64,000 bases of DNA from DP-19 sp036496285 (GTDB taxonomy: Bacteria > Desulfobacterota > Binatia > UTPRO1), in NCBI GenBank assembly GCA_036496285.1, contig DASXLI010000030.1, positions 77,546 through 141,545 of the forward strand, given 5' to 3'. Position 1 is the stretch's first letter. Each line of letters starts with the position of its first letter. Both the position numbers and the translations under genes were made by a program. Below, piece by piece: positions 53,644 to 63,138 of the stretch. A model generated the notes under the pieces. It searched no databases. It was not told where the DNA came from and saw nothing but the letters and a program-made list of their open reading frames with translations.

Positions 53644-54156
53644 ATGACCACCCTCGTCGACCTGATGCTCGCCGTCCGCCGGCTGATCCACGCCGTTGCC
53701 GACCGGCTGCAGTGGCTCCCGCCTACGCTCGCCCGCCTCGTGGTGGGGTGGATCTTCCTCTGGGCGGGCTGGGGCAAGCTGCACAACCTCGACCGGATCA
53801 TCGCGTACTTCGGCCAGCTCGGCATCCCGCACCCGGAGCTGCAGGCACCTTTCGCCTCGGCCAACGAGCTCGTCTGCGGCACGCTGATCCTCGTCGGGCT
53901 CTTCACCCGGCTCGCGAGCGTGCCGCTCATCATCGTGATGTTCGTGGCGATCATGACCGCGCAGCGCGAGAACGTGTCGTCGCTCGGCGACCTCTTCGGC
54001 CTGGTCGAGTTCTGCTACGTCGCGCTGCTCGTGTGGCTCGGGGTGGCCGGCGCGGGCCCGCTGTCGCTCGATCACCTGCTGGTGCGCTGGGCGGAGTCGC
54101 GCGAGACGCACCGGCCGGTCGGCCCGCTGCGCTCCGCGACCGCGACGACGCGCTGA
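53644..54156 (+). CDS. DoxX family membrane protein
   Basis: 170 residues; AAAGGAG upstream of ATG 53644. Four membrane helices with the DoxX hallmarks: ARLVVGWIFLWAGWGKLHNL, FGQLGIPHPELQAPFASANE, LVCGTLILVGLFTRLASVPL and VAIMTAQRENVS. DoxX proteins are inner-membrane, often associated with thiosulfate:quinone oxidoreductase or with resistance to oxidative stress; partner subunits are not visible. The gene is followed 37 bp downstream by an FAD protein on the same strand. Confidence 0.9.
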   Translation: MTTLVDLMLAVRRLIHAVADRLQWLPPTLARLVVGWIFLWAGWGKLHNLDRIIAYFGQLGIPHPELQAPFASANELVCGTLILVGLFTRLASVPLIIVMFVAIMTAQRENVSSLGDLFGLVEFCYVALLVWLGVAGAGPLSLDHLLVRWAESRETHRPVGPLRSATATTR

Positions 54157-54192
54157 CCGGTCGTCCGGCACCCCGCTTGTCTCGCTCCTCGG

Positions 54193-55590
54193 TTGGTGCG
54201 AGAGCACGCCGGCGTGGAGCGCGGGACGGAGCAGGTGGGCGCACCGACCGTGATCGTCGGCGCCGGCCCGACAGGTATCGCGGCGGCGCTCGGTCTCGGC
54301 GCGGCCCCGTCGATCGTGTTGGAGCGGCGCCCCGAGGTCGGCGGGCTGTGCGGCTCGCTCGAGCTCGACGGCGCACTCTTCGACCTCGGTGGCCACGCCT
54401 TCACGACGCCGCACCCGGCCGTGCGCGAGCTCGTCTTCGCCGCGCTGCCGATGGTGGAGCAGCGGCGCGAGGCGCGCTGCTGGGTCGACGGCCAGCTCAT
54501 CGACTACCCCTTCCAGCGCCATTTCGGCGCGCTGTGTGACCGTGCGGTCGCCGAGGAATGCGCGCGCGGTCTGCGCGAGACCGACGGCCGCGAGACGGCG
54601 CTCGCGCCGCACTTCGAGGAGTATCTCCTGCGGCGTTTCGGTACCGGAGTCGCGACCCACTTCATGCTGCCCTACAACCGGAAGCTGTGGGCGCGCGATC
54701 TGCGGCGGATGGATACGGGGTGGGTGCGCGAGCGCGTCGCCGCGCCGCCGACGGCGCCAGTAGACGCCGCGCCGGCGGACGCCGGGCGGGCGGTCGATGC
54801 GGCATCGGCGGGCACCGGGTCGCCGCCGGCGCGCCAGCCGCTCTCCGAGGAGACGCGCGTCGCCTATCCGGCCGAGGGCGGCTACGTCGAGATCGTGCGG
54901 GCGCTGGCGCGGGACGTGCGCGACGTGCGCCTCGACGACGAGGTCACGCGGATCGACCTTGCCAGCCGCACGCTCGCAACGTCGCGGAGCGGCGCGCTCG
55001 CGTTCGACCGGCTGATCGCGACCATCCCGCCGGCCGCGCTCCTCGCGCTGATCGACGACGCGCCCGCCGAGCCGCGCGCAGACGCCGCCGCGCTCGAGTC
55101 GATGTCGCTGGCGCTCGTCCTGGCGGTCGTCGAGGGACCGGTCGCGACGACGGTGCAGCGCATCTACGTCGCCGACCCGCGCATCCTCGCGCACAAGATC
55201 GTGCTGAACCATACCTCGACCGACGCGCTGCGGGCGCGGCCGCGCCACGCGGTCGTGAGCGAGATCGCGTTCTCCGCCGAGAAGCCGCTCCCTGCCGACG
55301 TCGAGCGCCGGGCGGTCGAGGATCTCGTGGCCGTCGGGGTCGTGGGTCACGCCGGCGCCGTGCGGACGACGCGCGTCCTCACCATCCGCCACGCCTACCC
55401 GGTGCCGACGCTCGACCGGGTCGCGCGCATGACGGCGATCCGCGCCTGGCTCGAGCCGCGCGGCGTCTTTCTCGCCGGCCGCCTCGGCGAGTGGGACTAC
55501 ATCAACGCCGACGAGTGCATCCGCCGGGGCCTGGCGCTCGGGCGCGCGCTCGCGGCGGGCGGCCCGATGACGCGGACGGCGACGGCATGA
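54193..55590 (+). CDS. FAD/NAD(P)-binding amine-oxidase-like protein (UGM/protoporphyrinogen-oxidase-like)
   Basis: 465 residues from GTG 54193; a later start near PTVIVGAGPTG is possible. The dinucleotide motif is VIVGAGPTGIAAALGLG, then VGGLCGSLELDGALFDLGGH, the second flavin signature of UDP-galactopyranose-mutase and amine-oxidase-like enzymes. YPFQRHFGALCD and FMLPYNRKLWARDLRRMDTG are close to LPS-associated mutase-like oxidoreductases. The C-terminus has GVFLAGRLGEWDYINADECI, the FAD-closing motif. It overlaps the GT2 gene by ATGA, which favours a role in glycan or glycolipid building over porphyrin chemistry. Confidence 0.78.
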   Translation: MVREHAGVERGTEQVGAPTVIVGAGPTGIAAALGLGAAPSIVLERRPEVGGLCGSLELDGALFDLGGHAFTTPHPAVRELVFAALPMVEQRREARCWVDGQLIDYPFQRHFGALCDRAVAEECARGLRETDGRETALAPHFEEYLLRRFGTGVATHFMLPYNRKLWARDLRRMDTGWVRERVAAPPTAPVDAAPADAGRAVDAASAGTGSPPARQPLSEETRVAYPAEGGYVEIVRALARDVRDVRLDDEVTRIDLASRTLATSRSGALAFDRLIATIPPAALLALIDDAPAEPRADAAALESMSLALVLAVVEGPVATTVQRIYVADPRILAHKIVLNHTSTDALRARPRHAVVSEIAFSAEKPLPADVERRAVEDLVAVGVVGHAGAVRTTRVLTIRHAYPVPTLDRVARMTAIRAWLEPRGVFLAGRLGEWDYINADECIRRGLALGRALAAGGPMTRTATA

Positions 55591-56597
55591 GCGGCGCGGC
55601 GCGGCCCGGGGTGACGATCGTCGTCTCCGCGCGCGAGCGCTTCAGCGCCGCCGTCGCGACGATCGACGCGCTCTATGGGGCGACGAGCCCGCCCTTCGAG
55701 GTCGTCTACGTCGACGGCGGCTCACCCGCGTCGGTGACGCGCGCGCTGCGCGCCCGCGCCGAGCGGCACGGCTTCACGCTGCTCCGCACGGAGCAATACC
55801 TCTCGCCCGACGACGCCCGGAACCTCGGCTTCGCCCGCGTGCGCACCCCCTACGTGGTCTTCCTCGACAACGACGTCGTGGTCGCCCCGGGATGGCTCGA
55901 CGCGCTCCTCGGCTGTGCCGAGGAGACCGGTGCGGCGATCGTCGGGCCGGTGTACTGCATCGACCGCCCGGTGCACACCAAGGTGCACATGCTCGGCGGC
56001 GTGGCGCACGTGGAGGAGCACGGCGGCAGGCGTCTCTTCATCGAGGAGCACAGCGCGATGTACCGCTCGGTTGCCCAGCTCCCCCCGACCTTGTCGCGCA
56101 CGCCGACCGAGCAGGCCGAGTTCCACTGCATGCTGGTCCGGAGCGAGACGATGCGCGCCCTCGGGCCGCTCGACGCCCGCTTCTGCGGCGTGCCGGAGTC
56201 GCAGATCGACCTCTGCCTCGCGGCACGCGAGCGCGGCGAGCGCGTGTTCGTCGAGCCGGCGGCGCTCGTCACCTACGACCGGCCGCGCCGCCTGCGGGCC
56301 TATGACGTGCCGTATTTCCTCTGGCGCTGGAGCCGCGACCGTTGCGAGCGCGGCCTCGAGCACTTCAGCAGCCGCTGGCGGCTCGCGCCCGACGACCCGT
56401 ACGTCACCCGCCAGCTCCACTTCATGGCCTCGCACCGCCACCGCGCGCTACGCGGCTTCCCGCCGCTCGTGCCGCTCTGGCTCGGGCTGCGCGTGCTCGG
56501 GCGTCCGCGACGCTTCCGCATCGCCGAGCGCCTGGTCGCGCTCGGTGCGTCGCTGGTGCGTGAGCCCGCTACGCCACCGGTGTCTCCTCCCGTCTGA
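55587..56597 (+). CDS. Glycosyltransferase family 2
   Basis: 336 residues. GT-A fold: VTIVVSARERFSAAVATIDA, VVYVDGGSP (nucleotide-binding Asp), and the DxD site in YVVFLDNDVVVAPGWLDALL. The acceptor-side segment PLDARFCGVPESQIDLCLAA is typical of GT2 rhamnosyl/glucosyl transferases; the C-terminal ~80 residues are basic. The start overlaps the mutase-like gene (ATGA, 55587-55590), so the two are made together. Likely cytoplasmic-face sugar transfer to a lipid-linked glycan. Donor unknown. Confidence 0.87.
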   Translation: MSGAARPGVTIVVSARERFSAAVATIDALYGATSPPFEVVYVDGGSPASVTRALRARAERHGFTLLRTEQYLSPDDARNLGFARVRTPYVVFLDNDVVVAPGWLDALLGCAEETGAAIVGPVYCIDRPVHTKVHMLGGVAHVEEHGGRRLFIEEHSAMYRSVAQLPPTLSRTPTEQAEFHCMLVRSETMRALGPLDARFCGVPESQIDLCLAARERGERVFVEPAALVTYDRPRRLRAYDVPYFLWRWSRDRCERGLEHFSSRWRLAPDDPYVTRQLHFMASHRHRALRGFPPLVPLWLGLRVLGRPRRFRIAERLVALGASLVREPATPPVSPPV

Positions 56598-56616
56598 CGG
56601 CGCGGCGCGTTCGCGA

Positions 56617-57390
56617 TCAAGGGAAGTTCTTGCTCGTGACGCCGGCGTCGAACGTGCAGTGGTGGGGATCGAACGTGTCCGAGCCGCGTCCTCCGTCGAA
56701 CGTCGCGGGGCCTTTGAATGTCGAGGAGTCCATGGCGATCGTATCGTCGCCAGTGCCCACGAGGACTTTGACGCGACCGCCGAACGTCTGAACGAACGAT
56801 TCGAACCGGTCCGAGCCGGAACCCATGTCGATGAACGTGTCGCCGTCCACGTTGAACGCGGACAGCGACAGGTCGTCGGTTCCCGCGCCGGTGCTGATCT
56901 TCAGGGACTTGCACCCTCCACCGTCCCACCCGATCGTGTCGTCGCCCGGGCCGGTGAGTATTTGCAGTGTCCCTGCACCGGTGTCTTGACCGTTTATCGT
57001 GTCGTTGCCTCTTCCGGTGTCGAGGCGAAGGACTCCCGGCGCGTGGACGTCCAGGAGGTTGATCCAGTCGTCGCCTGCACCCAGGCTGACGATGACGTCC
57101 CGGACTCCCTCCGCCACGAATGTGCCCCCCATCACGTGGTTGAGCGTGCCCGCCGGGTCGAAGCTTCCGACTTCGACCTGGCCTACGCCCTCGGAGACGA
57201 GCGCGATCTTGTTGTCCTCGGCGTCGCCCGTGACGCGCAACATCCCGCGAACGAACCTGACGGTGACGTTACCGGCAGCAGTCGTCAACGACGGCCAGGC
57301 GAGCAGGGCAACCGCGAGCATGACGGCAAACGTTCCGGGGCGGCGTGGAACCATGCGCGGAGCGGGAATCTCGTCGGTGGAGCGTGACAT
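56617..57390 (-). CDS. Secreted Asp/Gly repeat (beta-roll-like) protein
   Basis: 257 residues; GGAGG upstream of ATG 57390. The signal peptide follows a ~20-residue polar head (residues ~20-39, ending LTTAAG). The mature part repeats short turns GAGDD, GRGND, GPGDD, GAGTD, GSGSD, GTGDD and GRGSD about every 20-24 residues, each followed by a hydrophobic strand (TI, WIN, RF). These match RTX GGxGxD turns but are spaced too far apart for a classic nonapeptide roll; a parallel beta-helix with Asp/Gly loops that bind calcium is likely. By eye the gene is less GC-rich than its neighbours. Confidence 0.75.
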   Translation of the reverse strand: MSRSTDEIPAPRMVPRRPGTFAVMLAVALLAWPSLTTAAGNVTVRFVRGMLRVTGDAEDNKIALVSEGVGQVEVGSFDPAGTLNHVMGGTFVAEGVRDVIVSLGAGDDWINLLDVHAPGVLRLDTGRGNDTINGQDTGAGTLQILTGPGDDTIGWDGGGCKSLKISTGAGTDDLSLSAFNVDGDTFIDMGSGSDRFESFVQTFGGRVKVLVGTGDDTIAMDSSTFKGPATFDGGRGSDTFDPHHCTFDAGVTSKNFP

Positions 57391-57468
57391 TCACGAATCC
57401 TCCGTCACTCGACGTCTGATGGTCAATAGGTCGTTCGGAAATTTCGAATGGGAAATGTTGCAGAATCG

Positions 57469-59382
57469 TCATACGTGCCCGAGCAGGCGATCGAGCCGCA
57501 GCACCTCGCCGAGCGACCACGCCTGGGCGGGGCAGCCGCCCGGCAGGTGGGGCGGGTCGCCGTCGGCGACCTCGGGGAGATGGCCGAAGCCGACGTCGTT
57601 CGCGTAGGCGACGAGCGGGGCGAGGAACCGGGCGCGCGCCTCGCGGCGTGTCTCCGCGCCGCCGCCGCGCACGCGCACCCAGGCCTCGATGAAGGGACCG
57701 ATGAGCCAGGGCCACGCGGTCCCCTGGTGATACGCGGCATCGCGTTCGCGCGGGCCCCCGGCATAGCGCGGCGCGTAGCCGGGCTCGTCGGGGGCGAGCG
57801 AGCGGAGGCCCATCGAGGTCAGGAGCCTGGCCTCCACCGTGTCGACGACGCGGCGGGCGCGCGCGCCGTCGAGGAGCGGAAACGGCAGGCCGCCGACCGC
57901 CAGGATCTGATTGGGGCGGCAGGCGAGGTCGACGGTGCCCGCGACGTGATCGACGTCGACGACGTCGGCGAGGTGGCCGCGCGTCTCGTCCCAGAAGCGC
58001 GCCTCGAACGCCGCGCGGCCGCGCGCGTAGACGTCGTTCCACGCCGCCGTGCGCCGCCCCGCGATGCGGAGCGCGTTCAGCCAGAGCGCCTGCACCTCGA
58101 CCGGCTTTCCAATACGGGGCGTCACCACCCAGTCGCCGATCTTCGCGTCCATCCAGGTGAGCTGCACGCCCGGCTCGCCGGCGGCGAGGAGTCCGTCGCC
58201 GTCGAGCCGGATGCGGTGCCGGGTGCCGCGCGCGTAGCCGCCGACGATCGCGTCGACCGCAGTCTCCAGCTTCGCGCGCGCTGAGGCGTCGACCGGCGCG
58301 CCGCCGAGCTCGGCCGTTTCCAGCAGCTCGTGCACGGCGACGACGAACCAGAGCGATGCGTCGACCGCGTTGAACTCGGGCACATCGCCCGCGTCGGGGA
58401 AGCGGTTCGGCAGCATGCCCTCCGACACGGCCGCGGCCCATTCGAGCAGGATCGCGACCGCGTCCGCGTGGCGGCCCGTCGCGGCGCAGAGGCCGCGGAG
58501 CGCGATGAAGGTGTCGCGGCCCCAGTCGGTGAACCATGGATAGCCGGCGATGACGGTCCGGCCGTCGCCGCGGCGGACGAGGTACGCGTCGGCGGCGCGC
58601 GCCAGGCGCGAGGGGAAGCGCGCTCGCCGCGTCTCCTCGGCGGCGCGGCGCACGTCGAAGGCCTCGTCCGGCACGTGGCCGTCGGCGGCGAGCGTCAACA
58701 CCGCCGTGCGCTCGGGCGAGAGCGCGAAGCGGACGATGCCGGGCGAGGCGAGGTCTTCGACGTCGTCGAGGCCGCGCGCCTGCTCCTCCGCGTAGAGGAA
58801 GCTCCGGTACCACTGCGGGTCGTGCGTGTAGGTGCCGTTGCCGTCGGCGACGACGGCGGGCAGGCCGGGGTACGGCCGCCATACGACGCGGGTGCCGGCG
58901 CGCTCGGCGTCGAAGCGGAAGTCGGGGTTCTCGTGGTGGAGCGCGTGGTAGTCGCGGCCGGAGAGGAGCGGCCGGACGCACAGCGTCCCGCCGTCGGCGC
59001 CGCGGCAGCGCCAGTACAGGGTGACGGCGGCGCGGCCGGGCTGTACGAAGACACCGTGCTCGACGGTGCCCCCGCCGGGAAGCGCGAACGTCCACTGCGG
59101 CCACGGGTCGGGCGTGAAGGCGACGACCCGGGTCGCGCCGTCGGGGTGGACGACGTCGGGCGCGTAGCGCTGCGAGGAGAGCGCCACGCTGCCGGCCGCA
59201 CGCTCGAGCCAGACCTCGGCGCCGTTCACCAGCACGACGCGGCCGGTCGGTGGGCGCGTCGCGACGAGGAGGAGCGCGTGGTAGCGCCGGCTCCGCGCCA
59301 GGCCGACGGTGCCGCTCGCGAAGCCGCCGAGGCCGTCGGCCTCCAGCCACTCGGCGCCGGGCGGCGGGATCGGCTCGCTCAT
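57469..59382 (-). CDS. Glycogen debranching enzyme (amylo-alpha-1,6-glucosidase)
   Basis: 637 residues from ATG 59382, which puts the family opening (PPGAEWLEADGLGGFASGTV) near the N-terminus. N-terminal GDE_N domain: VGLARSRRYHALLLVATRPP. C-terminal (alpha/alpha)6 domain: WFTDWGRDTFIALRGL, EFNAVDASLWFVVAVHELLE, YHQGTAWPWLIGPFIEAWVR. It removes alpha-1,6 branches from glycogen, giving linear glucans that TreY/TreZ could convert to trehalose. No glycogen synthase or phosphorylase is visible nearby. A 115-bp gap separates it from the divergent enoyl-CoA hydratase gene. Confidence 0.9.
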   Translation of the reverse strand: MSEPIPPPGAEWLEADGLGGFASGTVGLARSRRYHALLLVATRPPTGRVVLVNGAEVWLERAAGSVALSSQRYAPDVVHPDGATRVVAFTPDPWPQWTFALPGGGTVEHGVFVQPGRAAVTLYWRCRGADGGTLCVRPLLSGRDYHALHHENPDFRFDAERAGTRVVWRPYPGLPAVVADGNGTYTHDPQWYRSFLYAEEQARGLDDVEDLASPGIVRFALSPERTAVLTLAADGHVPDEAFDVRRAAEETRRARFPSRLARAADAYLVRRGDGRTVIAGYPWFTDWGRDTFIALRGLCAATGRHADAVAILLEWAAAVSEGMLPNRFPDAGDVPEFNAVDASLWFVVAVHELLETAELGGAPVDASARAKLETAVDAIVGGYARGTRHRIRLDGDGLLAAGEPGVQLTWMDAKIGDWVVTPRIGKPVEVQALWLNALRIAGRRTAAWNDVYARGRAAFEARFWDETRGHLADVVDVDHVAGTVDLACRPNQILAVGGLPFPLLDGARARRVVDTVEARLLTSMGLRSLAPDEPGYAPRYAGGPRERDAAYHQGTAWPWLIGPFIEAWVRVRGGGAETRREARARFLAPLVAYANDVGFGHLPEVADGDPPHLPGGCPAQAWSLGEVLRLDRLLGHV

Positions 59383-59497
59383 GCGCGGCGCTCCCTCATC
59401 GCTCCTCGGATGCCGCCGCACCGGCGGGCGTTTCGCCCGCGGCGTTCCATGACGTGGGGAGCCTGGTACAAGAGCAGCGTCGCGAAGGAGGCCCACG

Positions 59498-60286
59498 ATG
59501 GCGTACGAGACGATCGGCTTCGAGCGGAGCGACGGCGTGGCGACGATCACGCTGAACCGGCCACGCGCCTACAACGCGCTCAATCTCACGCTCGGGCGCG
59601 AGCTCTTCGCGGCGGTGCTGGAGGCCGACGAGGATCCGTCCGTGCGCTGCGTGGCGATCACCGGCGCGGGCACGGCCTTCTGCGCGGGCGGCGACGTGAA
59701 GGATTTCGCCACGGCCGGGCCGCGGGCGGGGCTCTACATCAAGGAGCTCACGACCTACCTGCACGGCGCCATCTCGCGGCTCTGCCGCGCCCCGAAACCG
59801 GTCGTGCTGGGTATCAACGGCGTCGCCGCCGGGGGCGGCATGGGGCTCGCGCTCGCGGGCGACCTCGTGGTGGCCGCGACGTCGGCGCGCTTCACGATGG
59901 CGTACGCCGGCATCGCCGCGTCGCCCGACCTCTCGTCGACGTACTTCCTGCCGCGCCTGGTCGGCCTGCGGCGCGCGACCGAGCTCCACTTCACGAACCG
60001 CGTGCTCTCGGCGGCCGAGGCGCTCGAGTGGGGGCTCGTGACCCGGGTGCATCCCGACGCCGAGTTCCCCGCCGCCTTCGCGGCGCTGGCGCGCGAGCTC
60101 GCCGGCGGCCCGACCTTGGCCTTCGGACGCGCCAAGCGCCTCTTCCAGGACTCGACCGGCGAGACGCTCGAGACGCAGATGGAGCTCGAGGCGCAGGCGA
60201 TCGCGGCGAGCGCGCACACGGAGGACTTCGCGCAGGCCGTGCAGGCCTTCGTGGCGAAGCGCGCGGCGACCTTCCACGGGCGCTGA
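59498..60286 (+). CDS. Enoyl-CoA hydratase/isomerase family protein
   Basis: 262 residues; AAGGAGG upstream of ATG 59498. Crotonase oxyanion-hole segments are FCAGGDVKDF (~67-76) and NGVAAGGGMGLALAGDLVVA (~105-125). FTMAYAGIAASPDLSSTYFL (~132-151) replaces the hydratase Glu region with SPD, like the Asp of PaaG/PaaB-type isomerases; which reaction it catalyses is open. NRPRAYNALNL is the N-terminal CoA-site signature. Cytoplasmic acyl-CoA enzyme with no beta-oxidation partner nearby. Confidence 0.9.
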   Translation: MAYETIGFERSDGVATITLNRPRAYNALNLTLGRELFAAVLEADEDPSVRCVAITGAGTAFCAGGDVKDFATAGPRAGLYIKELTTYLHGAISRLCRAPKPVVLGINGVAAGGGMGLALAGDLVVAATSARFTMAYAGIAASPDLSSTYFLPRLVGLRRATELHFTNRVLSAAEALEWGLVTRVHPDAEFPAAFAALARELAGGPTLAFGRAKRLFQDSTGETLETQMELEAQAIAASAHTEDFAQAVQAFVAKRAATFHGR

Positions 60287-60302
60287 GCCGGAGCGGCGAC
60301 GC

Positions 60303-61478
60303 TCAGGGCTCGTCCAGCGTGTTGGCGCGCGCGATCGCGCCGAGCCAGGACGCGCTCGGCTTCGGGTGGCGCGCTTGCGTCGTCCGGTCGACCGCGACGA
60401 GGCCGAACGTCGGCCCGTAGCCGAGCGCCCATTCGAAGTTGTCGAGCAGGCTCCAGTAGACGTAGCCCTGCACGGGCAGGCCGTCGGCGAGACAGGCCAG
60501 CACGCCGTGCAGCGCCCGGCGCACGTACGCGACCCGATCCCTGTCGTCGGCGGTGCCGATGCCGTTCTCGGTGACCAGGATCGGCAGGCCGGTGAGCGCG
60601 GCGGCGCGGCGGATGCACGCCTCGAGCGCCTCCGGCCAGAACTCGTAGCCCATCTGGGTCAGCGGCACGCCAGGCTCGGGCGCACGCAGGCCGTCCGGCC
60701 CGTAGCGCACCCGCGAGTAGGTCTGGACGCCGAGGAAGTCGTCGCCGCGCAGCCCTCCGAGGTAGACGTCCTCCATGTCGTGACGCTCGCGGTCGCGGAC
60801 GGCCTCGCCGCCGTCGACCGCCTGCCAGTCCTGGAGCGCGAGCGTCAGGCCGACGGGCGCGCGCACGCCCGCGTCGCGGATCGCGGCGACGGCGCGCCGA
60901 TGGGCGTCGAGGAAGATCGCGTTCGCCCGGCTGCGCTCATCCGCGTCGCGGTGACCCGGCGGGAAGAGCCCCCAGCGGTAGCCGAACTCGGCGACGATGT
61001 TCGGCTCGTTCAGCGTGCATACCCTGCCGACCAGGTCGCCCAGGTGCGCCGCGGCCCGTGCGCAGTAGCGAGCGAAGCGCTCCGCCGTCGACGCCTCCAG
61101 CCAGCCGCCGCGCGCCGCCACCCAGCGCGGCGTCGTGAAGTGATGGAAGGTGACGATCGGCACGATGCCGCGCTCGTGACAGGCGGCGCACATCCGGCGG
61201 TAGTGGTCGAGCGCGGCGCGCGAGAACTCGCCGTCCTCCGGCTCGATGCGGCTCCACTCGAGCGAGAAGCGGTAGGCGCCGAAGCCGAGGCGCGCCAGGA
61301 GATCCAGGTCGTCGCGGTAGCGGTGGTAGTGGTCGCAGGCGTCGCCGCTCGGCTCCTGGCATGGCGAGCCCGGCGTGTGCTCCCAGGCCCACCAGTCGTT
61401 GTTCCAGTTGCCGCCCTCGACCTGATGCGCCGCGGTCGCCGTGCCCCAGACGAATCCCGGCGGGAAGGTTCGCGCCAT
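60303..61478 (-). CDS. GH1 beta-glucosidase/beta-glycosidase
   Basis: 391 residues. GH1 signatures: FPPGFVWGTATAAHQVEGGN at the N-terminus, acid/base Glu158 in TLNEPN, nucleophile Glu304 in LVTENGIGTADD, and the aglycone-side YVYWSLLDNFEWALGYGP. ATG 61478 is used; the upstream frame is not protein-like. The protein is shorter than most GH1 enzymes (~440-480 residues), with compact loops. No signal peptide, so cytoplasmic. It could cleave beta-glucosides brought in by the sugar ABC transporter encoded downstream. Confidence 0.93.
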   Translation of the reverse strand: MARTFPPGFVWGTATAAHQVEGGNWNNDWWAWEHTPGSPCQEPSGDACDHYHRYRDDLDLLARLGFGAYRFSLEWSRIEPEDGEFSRAALDHYRRMCAACHERGIVPIVTFHHFTTPRWVAARGGWLEASTAERFARYCARAAAHLGDLVGRVCTLNEPNIVAEFGYRWGLFPPGHRDADERSRANAIFLDAHRRAVAAIRDAGVRAPVGLTLALQDWQAVDGGEAVRDRERHDMEDVYLGGLRGDDFLGVQTYSRVRYGPDGLRAPEPGVPLTQMGYEFWPEALEACIRRAAALTGLPILVTENGIGTADDRDRVAYVRRALHGVLACLADGLPVQGYVYWSLLDNFEWALGYGPTFGLVAVDRTTQARHPKPSASWLGAIARANTLDEP

Positions 61479-61557
61479 CCGGCAGCTATGCTGCGCCACG
61501 CGGGGGCCGGTCAAGGGAGGACGTGCAGTGCGCGTCGTTCTGGCGTAGTAGCGGCAC

Positions 61558-63138
61558 GTGCGGCGGTGTTGCTGGATCGGGCTCGCGGGGGTGGTCGTGC
61601 TCGCCGTGGCGACGGGGTGTCGCGCGCCCGGCGAGCGCCGGTGGGAGCCCGTGTGGGAGCCATTGATCCACCGGACGCCGCCCGAGCCGGTCTGTCCGTT
61701 CACCAGCCGTGCCCGTCCGGCGGTCAGCGTGCTCACGACCGAGGACGACCCCGTCGACCTCCCGCGCAAGCACGCCTGGGAGGAGAGCCACGGCGGCAAG
61801 GAGGCAGCGCGGCCGTTCGTGCGCGCCCGCCTCGGGGGCCTGCCGACGGGGAAGCCGGTCGACGGGCACGCCCTGCCGCGCGCGGACCGCGCCTTCCTCG
61901 AACGCGTCGCCGCCGACACCTGGCGCGGCCTCGTGGCGCTCGCCGACCGCGAGAGTGGTCTCCCGGTCGATCACGTCCGGCTCGACGACGGACCCGCCGA
62001 CGCCGACGTCGGCGACTACACCAACATCACGAACGTCGGCCTGCGGCTGCTCGCGATCGCGGCCGCGAGCGACCTCGACCTGGTGACGCGGGCCGAGGCG
62101 GACGCGATGGTCGGGCGCATTCTCGGGACGCTCGAGGGCCTCGAGACCTACCGCGGGCTCTTCTTCAACTACTACGACACGACGTCACTCGAGCGCTCGA
62201 GCAACTTCCTCTCGTTCGTCGACACCGCCTGGCTCGGGGCGGGGCTGATCGCCGTCCGCACGACGTTCCCGGATCTCGCGGCGCGCTCCACGGCGCTGAT
62301 CGACCGCATGCGCTACGATCTCTTCTACGATGGTCGGCGCCGCGCCATCTCCCACGGCTATTTCGTGCACCGGCACGCGCCGTCGCGCTACGACTACGGC
62401 GTGCTCTACACCGAGGCGCGCCTCGGAGCGCTGCTCGCGATCGGCAAGGGCGACATGCCGGAGGACGCCTGGTTCGGGATGATCCGCACCTATCCGGCGG
62501 CCTGCAGCGGGCAGACCGGCACGCCCATCGACGTCGTGCGGCGGACGATCCGCGGGCACACCGTGGTGAACGCGCACTACGCCTGGGAGGGGACGTCCTT
62601 CGTGCCGTCGTGGGGCGGCAGCATGTTCGAGGCGCTCATGCCGGCGCTCGTGCTCGACGAGGCGCGCCTCGCGCCGCAAAGCCTCGGGCCGAACGACGTC
62701 CGCCACGCCGACGTCCAGCGCCGCTATGCCACCGAGACGCTCCACTATCCGGTCTGGGGGATGTCGCCGAGCGCGATCCCGGAGCACGACGGCTACCGCG
62801 AGTACGGCGTCCCGCCGCTCGGCATGCGCGGCTACATGCCCGGCGCCGTGACCCCACACGCCGCGGCGCTGGCCATACTGGCTGCCCCCGGCCCGGCGAC
62901 GGCCAACCTGCGCGCGCTCGCCGAGGGCTTTGCCGTCTACTCCGACTGGGGCTACTACGATGCCGTCGACCCGCGCAGCGGCGCCGTCGCCCGCGCCTAC
63001 CTCGCGCTCGACCAATCGATGCTGTTCCTCGCGCTCGCCGACCATCTCGCGCCGCACGGCATGCGGGAGCGCTTCGCGTCCGACCCGATCGTGCAGCGCG
63101 TCCTGCCGCTGCTCGCCGACGAGCGGTTCTTCGACTGA
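61558..63138 (+). CDS. Glucoamylase-like (DUF3131/PF10091-type) lipoprotein
   Basis: 526 residues from GTG 61558. Lipoprotein signal with Cys21 (VATGC). The toroid domain has VGDYTNITNVGLRLLAIAAA, YDTTSLERSSNFLSFVDTAW, YAWEGTSFVPSWGGSMFEAL and YREYGVPPLGMRGYMPGAVT, the pattern of the bacterial glucoamylase/cyclic-beta-glucan C-terminal family. These proteins act on or sense glucans outside the cytoplasm, and exact substrates are rarely known. It overlaps the next ATPase gene by TGATG, suggesting that glucan breakdown and sugar uptake are co-expressed. Confidence 0.82.
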   Translation: MRRCCWIGLAGVVVLAVATGCRAPGERRWEPVWEPLIHRTPPEPVCPFTSRARPAVSVLTTEDDPVDLPRKHAWEESHGGKEAARPFVRARLGGLPTGKPVDGHALPRADRAFLERVAADTWRGLVALADRESGLPVDHVRLDDGPADADVGDYTNITNVGLRLLAIAAASDLDLVTRAEADAMVGRILGTLEGLETYRGLFFNYYDTTSLERSSNFLSFVDTAWLGAGLIAVRTTFPDLAARSTALIDRMRYDLFYDGRRRAISHGYFVHRHAPSRYDYGVLYTEARLGALLAIGKGDMPEDAWFGMIRTYPAACSGQTGTPIDVVRRTIRGHTVVNAHYAWEGTSFVPSWGGSMFEALMPALVLDEARLAPQSLGPNDVRHADVQRRYATETLHYPVWGMSPSAIPEHDGYREYGVPPLGMRGYMPGAVTPHAAALAILAAPGPATANLRALAEGFAVYSDWGYYDAVDPRSGAVARAYLALDQSMLFLALADHLAPHGMRERFASDPIVQRVLPLLADERFFD

